Shown one piece after another: positions 7,203-14,581 of a stretch of DNA of 33,542 nucleotides. Each line of letters opens with the position of its first letter. Position 1 is the stretch's first letter. Location: positions 1-33,542 of the forward strand of contig CALBSO010000026.1 in the NCBI GenBank assembly GCA_937968015.1. The letters run 5' to 3'. A model generated the notes under the pieces. The model worked only from the letters and a program-made list of their open reading frames with translations, made no database searches and was not told the origin of the DNA. This DNA is from an uncultured Thermomicrobia bacterium. GTDB lineage: Bacteria; Chloroflexota; Chloroflexia; Thermomicrobiales; JALYUS01. A program made the position numbers and the translations under genes.

Positions 7203-8509
7203 ATGTAGACGCAACCTATCCCGATCTGGTGACCACCGTGGACCGACTGCTCGGTGCCCTCGATCCGCCGATTGCCCGCGCCCTCGACGGGGCGCTGGCG
7301 GGCCGGGAGGTGACGGTCGATGAGGGCGAGACCCTGTTCGGGGCGCACGGCACCGCTCTCTTCGCGCTGACCCTGGTCGCCGACGAGCTGCGTCGTCGCG
7401 CGGTCGGGGATGTCGTTACCTACGTCGTCAACCGGAACATCAACTTCACCAACGTCTGCGTCAAGCGCTGCGGCTTCTGCGCGTTCAGCCGGACACACAA
7501 GGATACCGAGGGCTATTTCCTCCCAATGGAGGAGCTGCTGCGCCGCGCGCGCGAGGCCTGGGAACTGGGGGCGACCGAGGTGTGCATCCAGGCGGGGTTG
7601 CCGCCGAAGATGGACGGCAATCTGTACCTCGAGATCTGCCGGGCGATCAAGGAGGAACTGCCCGACATGCACATCCACGGCTTCTCACCGGAGGAGGTGC
7701 TCTACGGCTCGATCCGCTCGAACTGCGCGATTGAGGAATATCTGGCGCGCCTCAAGGACGCCGGCGTCGGCTCGCTGCCGGGGACCTCGGCCGAGATCCT
7801 CGACGATGAGGTGCGCAATCGCATCTCGCCCGGTCGGATCTCGACAGCGGATTGGATCCGGGTGATCACCGGCGCCCACCGGTTGGGGATCCCGACCACC
7901 TCAACGATCATGTACGGGCATGTCGAGACGGCCCGCCACCGGGCGGCGCACCTGGCGACGATCCGGGAGATCCAGAAGGAGACGGGTGGCATCACCGAGT
8001 TCGTGCCCCTCAGCCTCATCCACGAGGAGGCGCCGATGTACCATGATCGGACGGTGCCCGGGGTGCGGGCGGGGGCGACCGGTGAGGAGGTGATCAAGAT
8101 GCATGCGATCTCCCGATTGATGCTCTATCCGCACATCCGCAACATCCAGGTGTCCTGGGTCAAGGAGGGGCTGAAGCTTTCTCAGGGATGCCTGAGCGCC
8201 GGCGCGAACGACATGGGCGGCACGCTGATCAACGAGAGCATCTCCACCGCGGCCGGTGCGTCCCAAGGGCAGTTGGTGCCGCCGGGCGAACTGCGGCGCT
8301 GGATCCGCGACATGGGGCGGGTGCCGGCGGAGCGCACAACGGGATACGCGATCCGGCGGCGCTTCGACGGGCCGGACGACGGCGAGATCGAGCCCCTAGA
8401 CCGGGCGGCGGAGGACCCGAACCGCTTCGGCTCGTACTTCCAACTCGTCGCCGACGATCGCTTCCGCTATCTCGACCATTACCGCGCGGCGGCGCGGCCC
8501 ACGGCATAA
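7193..8509 (+). CDS. cofH: 5-amino-6-(D-ribitylamino)uracil-L-tyrosine 4-hydroxyphenyl transferase CofH
   Basis: A 438-residue radical-SAM partner of CofG that couples the tyrosine-derived hydroxybenzyl group to 5-amino-6-ribitylamino-uracil. It has the cluster motif CVKRCGFC after NINFTNV, then CIQAGLPP, IHGFSPEEV, GSLPGTSAEIL, ISPGRIST, IPTTSTIMYGHVE, FVPLSLIHEEAP and ANDMGGTLINE, all strong CofH features. Two GTG codons are possible starts (7193 and 7199), following CGAGGAGGAG; 7193 gives a 4-nt spacing from AGGAGG and 7199 gives 10 nt. The substrate is an intermediate of the riboflavin pathway encoded immediately downstream, under its own FMN-controlled promoter. Confidence 0.95.
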   Translation: MDVNVDATYPDLVTTVDRLLGALDPPIARALDGALAGREVTVDEGETLFGAHGTALFALTLVADELRRRAVGDVVTYVVNRNINFTNVCVKRCGFCAFSRTHKDTEGYFLPMEELLRRAREAWELGATEVCIQAGLPPKMDGNLYLEICRAIKEELPDMHIHGFSPEEVLYGSIRSNCAIEEYLARLKDAGVGSLPGTSAEILDDEVRNRISPGRISTADWIRVITGAHRLGIPTTSTIMYGHVETARHRAAHLATIREIQKETGGITEFVPLSLIHEEAPMYHDRTVPGVRAGATGEEVIKMHAISRLMLYPHIRNIQVSWVKEGLKLSQGCLSAGANDMGGTLINESISTAAGASQGQLVPPGELRRWIRDMGRVPAERTTGYAIRRRFDGPDDGEIEPLDRAAEDPNRFGSYFQLVADDRFRYLDHYRAAARPTA

Positions 8510-8520
8510 GTGGCAGCGCG

Positions 8521-8548
8521 TTGACAGCGCGTGACGCGGTGGTACACT
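8521..8548 (+). promoter_or_regulatory. promoter of the riboflavin operon
   Basis: A perfect -35 TTGACA (8521-8526) is followed after 16 nt by TACACT (8543-8548). It begins 11 nt after the cofH stop, and the predicted transcript starts just upstream of the FMN riboswitch, so the rib genes can be controlled separately from cofGH. Confidence 0.7.
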
Positions 8549-8565
8549 CTCGGCAGTCGAATACA

Positions 8566-8691
8566 CCTTCGGGGCAGGGTGAGGCGTGTCCAACGCCAAT
8601 TCCCGATCGGCGGTAGAGCCCGCGAGCCGCTACGGTGGCATGATCCGGTGAAACTCCGGGGCCGACGGTAGAGTCCGGATGAAAGAAGGAG
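8566..8691 (+). promoter_or_regulatory. FMN riboswitch (RFN element)
   Basis: The conserved RFN segments are all readable: CTTCGGGGCAGGGTG (8568-8581), AATTCCCGATCGGCGGTAGA, GCCCGCGAGC, GATCCGGTGAAACTCCGGGGCCGACGG (8642-8667 region) and GTCCGGATGAAAGAAGG (8673-8689). It precedes ribD and is followed by a strong hairpin, giving FMN-dependent shut-off of the whole riboflavin operon. The 3' closing strand contains AAGGAG (8686-8691), which also looks like a ribosome binding site for ATG 8700. Confidence 0.95.
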
Positions 8692-8715
8692 TCGCAGCGA
8701 TGGCTGCATGCCCAG

Positions 8716-8746
8716 CCCGGGGGAGTTGTGACGCTCCCCCGGGTTT
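8716..8746 (+). terminator. terminator hairpin of the FMN riboswitch
   Basis: CCCGGGGGAG (8716-8725) pairs perfectly over ten bases with CTCCCCCGGG (8734-8743) around an eight-base loop, followed by TTTGT. The T tract is short, but the stem is very strong and lies where the RFN expression platform is expected. The ribD frame is open across it. Confidence 0.7.
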
Positions 8747-8780
8747 GTCGTCTTCGGACGGCGATTTCCCCATACCATGG

Positions 8781-9911
8781 ATGCGGCGGGCGCTTACCGA
8801 GGCGCGGCGTGCCCGAGGGCGCACCAGCCCCAACCCTCCCGTCGGCGCGGTCGTTGTGCGCGATGGCGTTTGTGTCGGTGTCGGTCATACCCAATCGCCG
8901 GGCCAGGCCCATGCGGAAATTGTCGCGCTCGCGCAGGCCGGCGAACGTGCCCGTGGCGCGACGCTCTACGTCACTCTGGAACCCTGCGCCCACCACGGAC
9001 GCACCCCTCCCTGCACGGAGGCGATCATCGCGGCGGGCGTTCAGTCCGTCGTCGTCGCCGTGCGCGATCCGTTCCCGCTCGTGGACGGTGCGGGGATCAC
9101 CCGGCTGCGGGCGGCGGGAATCGCGGTGCAGGTCGACGTCTGTGCGGCCGAGGCGTGGGAGATCATTGCCGGGTTTGTCAAGCGCGTGCGGACGGGCCTG
9201 CCGCTCGTCACCGCCAAATATGCAATGACGCTGGACGGGCGGATCGCCACGCACACGGGCGATTCGCGCTGGATCACGGGAGAAACAGCCCGACGTACGG
9301 TGCATCAGCTGCGGGACACCCACGACGCGATCCTTGTCGGGGCGGGGACGGTGCGCGCCGATGACCCGCAACTCACCACCCGGTTGCCAGCGGAGGAAGC
9401 GGGCGCGGGGGGACCGCATCATCCGCTGCGGGTCGTCGTCGCCGGGGACTTCCGGTTGCCGGCGCAAACGAAGCTCTTCAGTCCGACGCTCCCCGGGGCG
9501 ACGCTGGTCACCTGTGCCCGCATCGCCCCCGTCGAACGTGACTGGCTCGTCGCGTCCGGGATCGCGGTTGCGGTGCTGCCGACGGTCGCGGGCGGCGGCG
9601 TGGACCTCCACGCCTTGCTCGCGCTCCTGGCGGCGCGTGGGGTAGCAACCGTGCTCGTGGAGGGCGGTGGCGCAATGCTCGGGTCATTTCTCGACGCCGG
9701 ACTGGTTGACCGCGTCGTGGTGTACATCGCACCCGTCATCGTCGGCGGCAGGGAAGCGCTGGGACCCGTGTGGGGCCATGGCGTCCCACGGATGGCAGAG
9801 GCGTGGCGGCTCGACGACCCTGTCGTGACGCACCATGGCGATGATCTCTGCGTCTGTGGCTACCTGCCACAGGCACGAGCGTGGCGCGCCTTGCCGGAAA
9901 TGGAAGCGTGA
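8781..9911 (+). CDS. ribD: bifunctional diaminohydroxyphosphoribosylaminopyrimidine deaminase / uracil reductase RibD
   Basis: Residues 1 to about 150 form the zinc deaminase (TSPNPPVGAVVV, HAE, LEPCAHHGRTPPCTEAI) and the rest the NADPH-dependent reductase (AKYAMTLDGRIATHTGDSRW, DAILVGAGTVRADDPQLT, VLVEGGGAMLGSFLDAGLVD). Together they carry out the second and third steps of riboflavin synthesis. ATG 8781 is chosen because it lies after the riboswitch terminator and gives 376 residues, the usual size, beginning at the conserved MRRAL. Alternatives in the same frame are ATG 8700, which has an ideally spaced AAGGAG but would put the terminator inside the coding region, and TTG 8745. The stop overlaps the ribE start (TGATG), indicating coupling. 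Confidence 0.95.
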   Translation: MRRALTEARRARGRTSPNPPVGAVVVRDGVCVGVGHTQSPGQAHAEIVALAQAGERARGATLYVTLEPCAHHGRTPPCTEAIIAAGVQSVVVAVRDPFPLVDGAGITRLRAAGIAVQVDVCAAEAWEIIAGFVKRVRTGLPLVTAKYAMTLDGRIATHTGDSRWITGETARRTVHQLRDTHDAILVGAGTVRADDPQLTTRLPAEEAGAGGPHHPLRVVVAGDFRLPAQTKLFSPTLPGATLVTCARIAPVERDWLVASGIAVAVLPTVAGGGVDLHALLALLAARGVATVLVEGGGAMLGSFLDAGLVDRVVVYIAPVIVGGREALGPVWGHGVPRMAEAWRLDDPVVTHHGDDLCVCGYLPQARAWRALPEMEA

Positions 9912-10564
9912 TGTTCACCGGGATTATCGAAGAGGTCGGGACGGTACGCGCGGTGCGCCCCGGAAGCGCCACGGCGGGGCTTGAGATCGCCGCCACGGTC
10001 GTCACCGAGGGGACGCGCATCGGGGACAGCATCGCGGTGAACGGCGTCTGTTTGACCGTGACTGCGGTCGCCCGCACAGGGTTTACTGCTGGTGTAATGC
10101 CCGAGACACTGCGGCGCTCGAACCTTGGGGCCTGCACCCACGGCACCCGCGTCAATCTCGAACGCTCCGTCGTCTATGGCGGGCGGGTCGGCGGTCACCA
10201 GGTGCAGGGGCATGTGGACGGAACCGGGAAAGTGCTCTCCCGACGGGGTGAGGGACAGGCACTCGTCGTGGAGATCGGCGCGCAGCCCGCCGTGCTGCGC
10301 TATGTGGTGGCGAAGGGGTGTATCGCGGTGGACGGCGCCAGCCTCACCGTGGTCGGCGTGGACGACCGCGGATTTACCGTCTCTCTGGTCCACCACACGC
10401 AAGCGCACAGCACGCTCGCCACGTTGCCCGAGGGGGCGACGGTCAACCTCGAGGCGGACATGATCGCCAAGTACGTCGAGCGATTCACACAGACCGATCC
10501 AACGGAGATGACGCAAGAGTGGCTCGCGCGCGTGGGTCTCACTGCGGGAGGAGAACACAGATGA
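9911..10564 (+). CDS. ribE: riboflavin synthase, alpha subunit
   Basis: A 217-residue enzyme that dismutates two 6,7-dimethyl-8-ribityllumazines into riboflavin and the pyrimidinedione. It begins with the signature MFTGIIEEVGTV and holds two lumazine-binding repeats, the first with DSIAVNGVCLTV and the second with GCIAVDGASLTVVGV. The same pair of repeats shows VQGHVDGTGKV in the first half. The frame is open 30 nt further upstream, but the conserved start and the one-base overlap with the ribD stop fix ATG 9911. It overlaps ribBA by four bases (ATGA). Confidence 0.96.
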   Translation: MFTGIIEEVGTVRAVRPGSATAGLEIAATVVTEGTRIGDSIAVNGVCLTVTAVARTGFTAGVMPETLRRSNLGACTHGTRVNLERSVVYGGRVGGHQVQGHVDGTGKVLSRRGEGQALVVEIGAQPAVLRYVVAKGCIAVDGASLTVVGVDDRGFTVSLVHHTQAHSTLATLPEGATVNLEADMIAKYVERFTQTDPTEMTQEWLARVGLTAGGEHR

Positions 10565-11820
10565 GCCGGTTGACGGTCGAGGAGGCGGTCGCGGTGGTCG
10601 CGGCGGGGAGGATGGTGATCCTCGTGGACGACGCGGACCGCGAAGATGAAGGCGACCTGATGCTCGCGGCGGCGCACGCGACGCCAGAGGCGATCAATCT
10701 CTTAGCCCGCGAAGCGCGGGGACTGATCTGCGCGCCGATGGACCGGGCGACCGCAGACCGGCTGGGGCTGCCACTGATGGTCCCACCGGAGCGCAACACG
10801 GCGCGGCATGGTACGGCATTCACGCTCTCCGTCGAGGCGCGGACGGGCGTGACGACGGGCATCTCCGCCGCCGATCGCGCGCGCACGCTGCGCGTCCTGG
10901 CGGACCCCGCCACCACGGCGGGCGACCTCGCTCGACCTGGCCACATCTTTCCGCTGCGGGCGCACCCGGAGGGGGTACTGGGGCGTCCCGGGCATACGGA
11001 AGCCGCGATCGAGCTCTGCCGCCTCGCGGGACTCCCGCCCGTGGGCGTGATCTGCGAGGTGCTCGCGCTGGATGGTGCAATGGCTCGCCTGCCCGACCTC
11101 GACCGGCTCGCGGCCCGGCTCGCGGTCGGCATCCTCGCGGTCGCCGACCTGGTCGCCTTCCGGCAGCGGCACGACTGCGCGGTCGAGCGCGCGGCGACGG
11201 CGCGGCTGCCTACTCCCTACGGGGAGGCAATTGTCGGCGCGTACCTGGCGACGGACACCACCGAGCCGCATCTCGCGCTCGTCTTCGGCGACGTCGCCAG
11301 TCCGGAGCCGGTGCTCGTCCGGCTCCACTCCGAATGCCTGACCGGGGACGTGTTCGGCTCGGAGCGATGCGACTGCGGGGAGCAGCTGCACGCGGCGATG
11401 GGCGCGATCTCAGGCGTGGAGCGAGGCGTGCTGATCTATCTCCGGCAGGAGGGGCGGGGGATCGGCCTCGTCGATAAGTTGCGCGCTTACGCGCTGCAAG
11501 AAGGGGGATTAGACACGGTCGAGGCCAATGTCCATCTCGGGCTGCCGGTCGATGCGCGGACGTACGGAAGCGCCGCGGCGATGCTGCGGGACCTGGGTGT
11601 CGCGCGGGTGCGGCTGCTCACGAACAACCCCGACAAAGTGTCCGGACTCACCCGGGCGGGCATCGCGGTGGTGGAGCGCATCCCGCTCTCCATCCCACCA
11701 CGGCCAACGAACGCGGGGTATCTCGCGACGAAGCGGGTGAAGCTGGGGCATTGGCTTCCCCCGTCACGAATGGAAACGGAGAGCACACTCCGTGTCGGAG
11801 GCACACATGCAACAATTTGA
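10561..11820 (+). CDS. ribBA: bifunctional 3,4-dihydroxy-2-butanone-4-phosphate synthase / GTP cyclohydrolase II RibBA
   Basis: A 419-residue fusion supplying both starting branches of riboflavin synthesis. Residues 1 to about 205 are the RibB part (DDADREDEGDLMLAA, GHIFPLRAHPEGVLGRPGHTEA). The rest is GTP cyclohydrolase II, with RLHSECLTGDVFGSERCDCGEQL carrying the three zinc cysteines, then YLRQEGRGIGL and LLTNNPDK. ATG 10561 lies in the ATGA overlap with ribE, and GGGAGG lies about 8-10 nt upstream. The frame is open far upstream without a family match. Both active sites look complete. Its GTP substrate is shared with FolE. Confidence 0.96.
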   Translation: MSRLTVEEAVAVVAAGRMVILVDDADREDEGDLMLAAAHATPEAINLLAREARGLICAPMDRATADRLGLPLMVPPERNTARHGTAFTLSVEARTGVTTGISAADRARTLRVLADPATTAGDLARPGHIFPLRAHPEGVLGRPGHTEAAIELCRLAGLPPVGVICEVLALDGAMARLPDLDRLAARLAVGILAVADLVAFRQRHDCAVERAATARLPTPYGEAIVGAYLATDTTEPHLALVFGDVASPEPVLVRLHSECLTGDVFGSERCDCGEQLHAAMGAISGVERGVLIYLRQEGRGIGLVDKLRAYALQEGGLDTVEANVHLGLPVDARTYGSAAAMLRDLGVARVRLLTNNPDKVSGLTRAGIAVVERIPLSIPPRPTNAGYLATKRVKLGHWLPPSRMETESTLRVGGTHATI

Positions 11821-12274
11821 GGGGATGCTGGTCGGGACGGGCCTGCGCATCGGGCTTGTGGCGACCCGCTGGAACGACTTCATCGTCGGCAATCTCGTCA
11901 GCGGGGCGAAGGACGCCCTCGTGCGGCACGGCGTGGCGGAGGAGGATATCGGCCTTGCACTGGTGCCGGGCGCGTTCGAGATCCCGTTGGTCGCGAAGCG
12001 GCTGGCGACGAGTGGAAAGTACGACGCGATCGTCTGCCTGGGAGCGGTGATCCGCGGGGCGACACCCCACTTCGAGTACGTGGCGGGCGAGGTTGCGAAG
12101 GGGATCGCGAGCGTGATGCTCGAGACAGGGATGCCCGTCACCTTCGGCGTGCTGACGACGGAGACGCTCGAGCAGGCGATTGAGCGGGCGGGGACGAAGG
12201 CGGGGAACAAGGGGGCGGAGGCGGCCCTCGCCGCGCTCGAGATGGCGAACCTGCTCCGGACGCTCGGCGATTGA
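11807..12274 (+). CDS. ribH: 6,7-dimethyl-8-ribityllumazine synthase RibH
   Basis: A 155-residue enzyme that condenses 5-amino-6-ribitylamino-uracil with dihydroxybutanone phosphate. Family motifs are ATRWNDFIVGNLVSGA, LVPGAFEIPLVAKRLA, DAIVCLGAVIRGATPHFEYV, with the catalytic histidine region, and FGVLTTETLEQAIERAG. ATG 11807 is preferred over GTG 11792 because GGAGG lies five bases upstream of it. The start overlaps the end of ribBA by 14 nt. It closes the four-gene riboflavin operon and is followed by 157 bases with no gene and no clear terminator before the convergent cysG. Confidence 0.96.
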   Translation: MQQFEGMLVGTGLRIGLVATRWNDFIVGNLVSGAKDALVRHGVAEEDIGLALVPGAFEIPLVAKRLATSGKYDAIVCLGAVIRGATPHFEYVAGEVAKGIASVMLETGMPVTFGVLTTETLEQAIERAGTKAGNKGAEAALAALEMANLLRTLGD

Positions 12275-12431
12275 AGCGGATAGCGATATACCCCGGTATC
12301 CCATCTGGCGGAACGCGCTCACGAGAGACGAACGGACGAAGCGCTATCTGAGATGAGCCGATCGCGCGATACGGCGTATTGCGACGTGCGCCAGCCGTCT
12401 GTTGCCTGCCACCACACGGTGGATGAGCTGG

Positions 12432-13823
12432 CTACCGTGCGTTACCCCCATCATCTTGTCCCTCTCCTTCGGGTTGCCAACATAGTGCCGACTGTAAGGC
12501 AACAACCTGCCCGATGACAATCGTCATCGGTGCACCAAGACCTTCCTGTTCGACGCGTTCCGGCAACTCAGCGAGCGTAGACCTGACGATGTGTTGTGCG
12601 GCCCATGTCCCCCACATAATCGTGGCGACTGGTGTGTCTGGGGGGCAGCCTGCCGCCAAAAGCTGAGAAACGATCTGTGGCAGTGCCTGCGCTCCCATCA
12701 GGAAGACGAGCGTGCCACTCCGCGCGAGCGCGGCCCAATCGCGCGCCCGGGTTCCCGCGTCGTGTCCGGTTGTGATGACGACCGATTCGCTCACCCCCCG
12801 ATGGGTCACTGGGATGCCAGCAGCGGCAGGTACCGCGATCGCACTCGACAGACCGGGCACGATCTCGAACGGGACTCCGGCGGTGGCAAGGGCAATTGCT
12901 TCCTCACCTCCTCGTCCGAAGACGAACGGATCACCTCCCTTGAGGCGCACGACCACGCGCCCTGCCCGTCCATGCTCGATCAGCAACCGGTTGATGTGCT
13001 CCTGCGTACCGCCATCCCCCTGCGCGCGTTTCCCGACATTGATTCGCGTCGCGCTCGGTGGGGTGAGATCGAGGAGGCGCGGATCGACCAGCCGGTCGTA
13101 GATGACGACATCCGCACGCTGGAGGCGTTCACGGCCGCGCACGGTCAGTAGTCCCGGATCGCCCGGTCCGGCGCCGACGAGCGAGACGCGGGGCTTAGGG
13201 AGTGGCCCGTCCACGTCGCTCAACTGGGCGCGCAACAACTGCTCCGCGCCGTCCACGTCGCCCGCCGCCGCGCGTGCGAATACGTCGGAGGTGAAAGCGG
13301 CACGCCATTCGGCTGGATCGTACCGGCGTTCGGCACGGAGAGCGGCGACGCGGTCGAGAAGTGCGAGGTGACCGTCCGTGAGCATTCCCGCGATGAAATC
13401 GCGCACGCGCGCCGCAAGGGTCGGGCTGCGCCCGTGCGTCGAGACACCGATCGTCAGTGATCCACGGTGCGCCACCGCAGGAACCGTGAAATCGCCCGTG
13501 TCCGGCGCGTCCACCACGTTGAGGAGCACGCCCGTCCTCCGGGCATCCGCGACAATCCGTCTGTTCGTCACGGGATCGTCGGTCGCGGCCACCGCAATGA
13601 ACGCACCGCTGAGATCGCCCGCCGCATACGGTCGCCGGATCAGGGTGATTTCCCCATGATCCGCATGTTGTTGCAGCACATCCGTCATTGTCGGTGCGAT
13701 CACGGTGACTGCGGCACCGGCGTCCAGCAGCCCCGCTACCTTTCGCTCCGCGACGGCACCACCGCCAACGACAATGCAGCGCCGCCTGACCAGATCGAGC
13801 GCCACCATGTACGGAGTCGTCAT
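12432..13823 (-). CDS. cysG: siroheme synthase-type fusion: precorrin-2 dehydrogenase + uroporphyrinogen-III C-methyltransferase
   Basis: A 463-residue fusion. The N-terminal 205 residues resemble CysG-A/Met8 (MVALDLVRRRCIVVGGGAVAERKVAGLL, then VAATDDPVTNRRI and NVVDAPDTGDFTVPAV), the NAD-dependent dehydrogenase/ferrochelatase. From about 210 on it is SUMT (VSLVGAGPGDPGLLTVRG, VVRLKGGDPFVFGRGGEE, PGLSSAIAVPAAAGIPVTHRG), which methylates uroporphyrinogen III at C2 and C7 to precorrin-2. It supplies sirohydrochlorin to CbiX and is last in the operon. It overlaps cbiH by four bases. Whether it also makes siroheme is likely but not shown. Confidence 0.94.
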   Translation of the reverse strand: MTTPYMVALDLVRRRCIVVGGGAVAERKVAGLLDAGAAVTVIAPTMTDVLQQHADHGEITLIRRPYAAGDLSGAFIAVAATDDPVTNRRIVADARRTGVLLNVVDAPDTGDFTVPAVAHRGSLTIGVSTHGRSPTLAARVRDFIAGMLTDGHLALLDRVAALRAERRYDPAEWRAAFTSDVFARAAAGDVDGAEQLLRAQLSDVDGPLPKPRVSLVGAGPGDPGLLTVRGRERLQRADVVIYDRLVDPRLLDLTPPSATRINVGKRAQGDGGTQEHINRLLIEHGRAGRVVVRLKGGDPFVFGRGGEEAIALATAGVPFEIVPGLSSAIAVPAAAGIPVTHRGVSESVVITTGHDAGTRARDWAALARSGTLVFLMGAQALPQIVSQLLAAGCPPDTPVATIMWGTWAAQHIVRSTLAELPERVEQEGLGAPMTIVIGQVVALQSALCWQPEGEGQDDGGNAR

Positions 13824-14581
13824 TCGTCTGTCCTCGTCTGATAACCGCGGGGGGTGTAGAGCATGCCGCCGAGGTCGACGGTCGTGCGATTGCCAACGAT
13901 GACCGTCGTCAGCATATCGACCTCGCTCGGATCGAAGGCCGCGAGGGTCGTCGTGCGCACGGCTTGATCGTTGCGCCCGGCATTCCGCACGGTGCCGACC
14001 GGCGTGCCCGGTCCGCGCGCTGCGCGCAAGATGTCCCGCGCTTCGCCCAGTTGCCAGTTCCTCGCGTTACTGCGCGGGTTATAGAGGCAGACGACAAAGT
14101 CCGCTACCGCGACCGCTTCCAGTCGCGTGCGAATGACCGACCACGGCGTGAGCAGGTCGCTGAGCGAGATACACGCCCAATCATGCATGAGAGGCGCGCC
14201 GAGGAGCGCCGCCGCCGCCGTTGCCGCCGTGATCCCCGGGACGACCTCGACGTGCGGTGGGTCGCCGGGACGCCAACCATCCGCCGCAAGCAGTTCGAGA
14301 GCAAGCCCTGCCATCCCGTACACGCCTGCGTCGCCACTCGAAACGAGCGCGACAGTGCGGCCCGCACGCGCCTGCGCGATCGCCCGCTGTGCCCGCTCGG
14401 TCTCCTCCCGCAACCCTGCCGTGACGATCTCCTTGCCGTCGAGAAGATCACCAAGCAAATCAAGGTAGAGATGGTACCCGACGATGACGGCGCTTTGTGT
14501 AATCGCCGCACATGCGGCCGGGGTCAGATGCGCGCGGTCACCGGGGCCGGTGCCGACGAGATAGAGTGTCCCCTCAATCAT
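13820..14581 (-). CDS. cbiH: (cobalt-)precorrin-3B C17-methyltransferase
   Basis: A 253-residue SAM-dependent tetrapyrrole methylase: LYLVGTGPGDRAHLTPAA at the N-terminus, VIVGYHLYLDLLGDLL, VALVSSGDAGVYGMAGLALEL, VEVVPGITAATAAAALLGAPL, and CLYNPRSNARNWQL. The YNPRS stretch and the G-D-A-G-V-Y-G-M segment are typical of CobJ/CbiH. It performs C17 methylation with ring contraction. Named CbiH because the operon contains the anaerobic-pathway proteins CbiX, CbiD and CbiG. It overlaps the preceding cbiFG gene by eight bases and the following cysG by four. Confidence 0.94.
   Translation of the reverse strand: MIEGTLYLVGTGPGDRAHLTPAACAAITQSAVIVGYHLYLDLLGDLLDGKEIVTAGLREETERAQRAIAQARAGRTVALVSSGDAGVYGMAGLALELLAADGWRPGDPPHVEVVPGITAATAAAALLGAPLMHDWACISLSDLLTPWSVIRTRLEAVAVADFVVCLYNPRSNARNWQLGEARDILRAARGPGTPVGTVRNAGRNDQAVRTTTLAAFDPSEVDMLTTVIVGNRTTVDLGGMLYTPRGYQTRTDE

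Noticed and set aside
12275..12431. ATACCCCGGTAT palindrome (12288-12299) as a terminator between ribH and cysG
   Set aside because: The loop would be only two bases and no T run follows on either strand.
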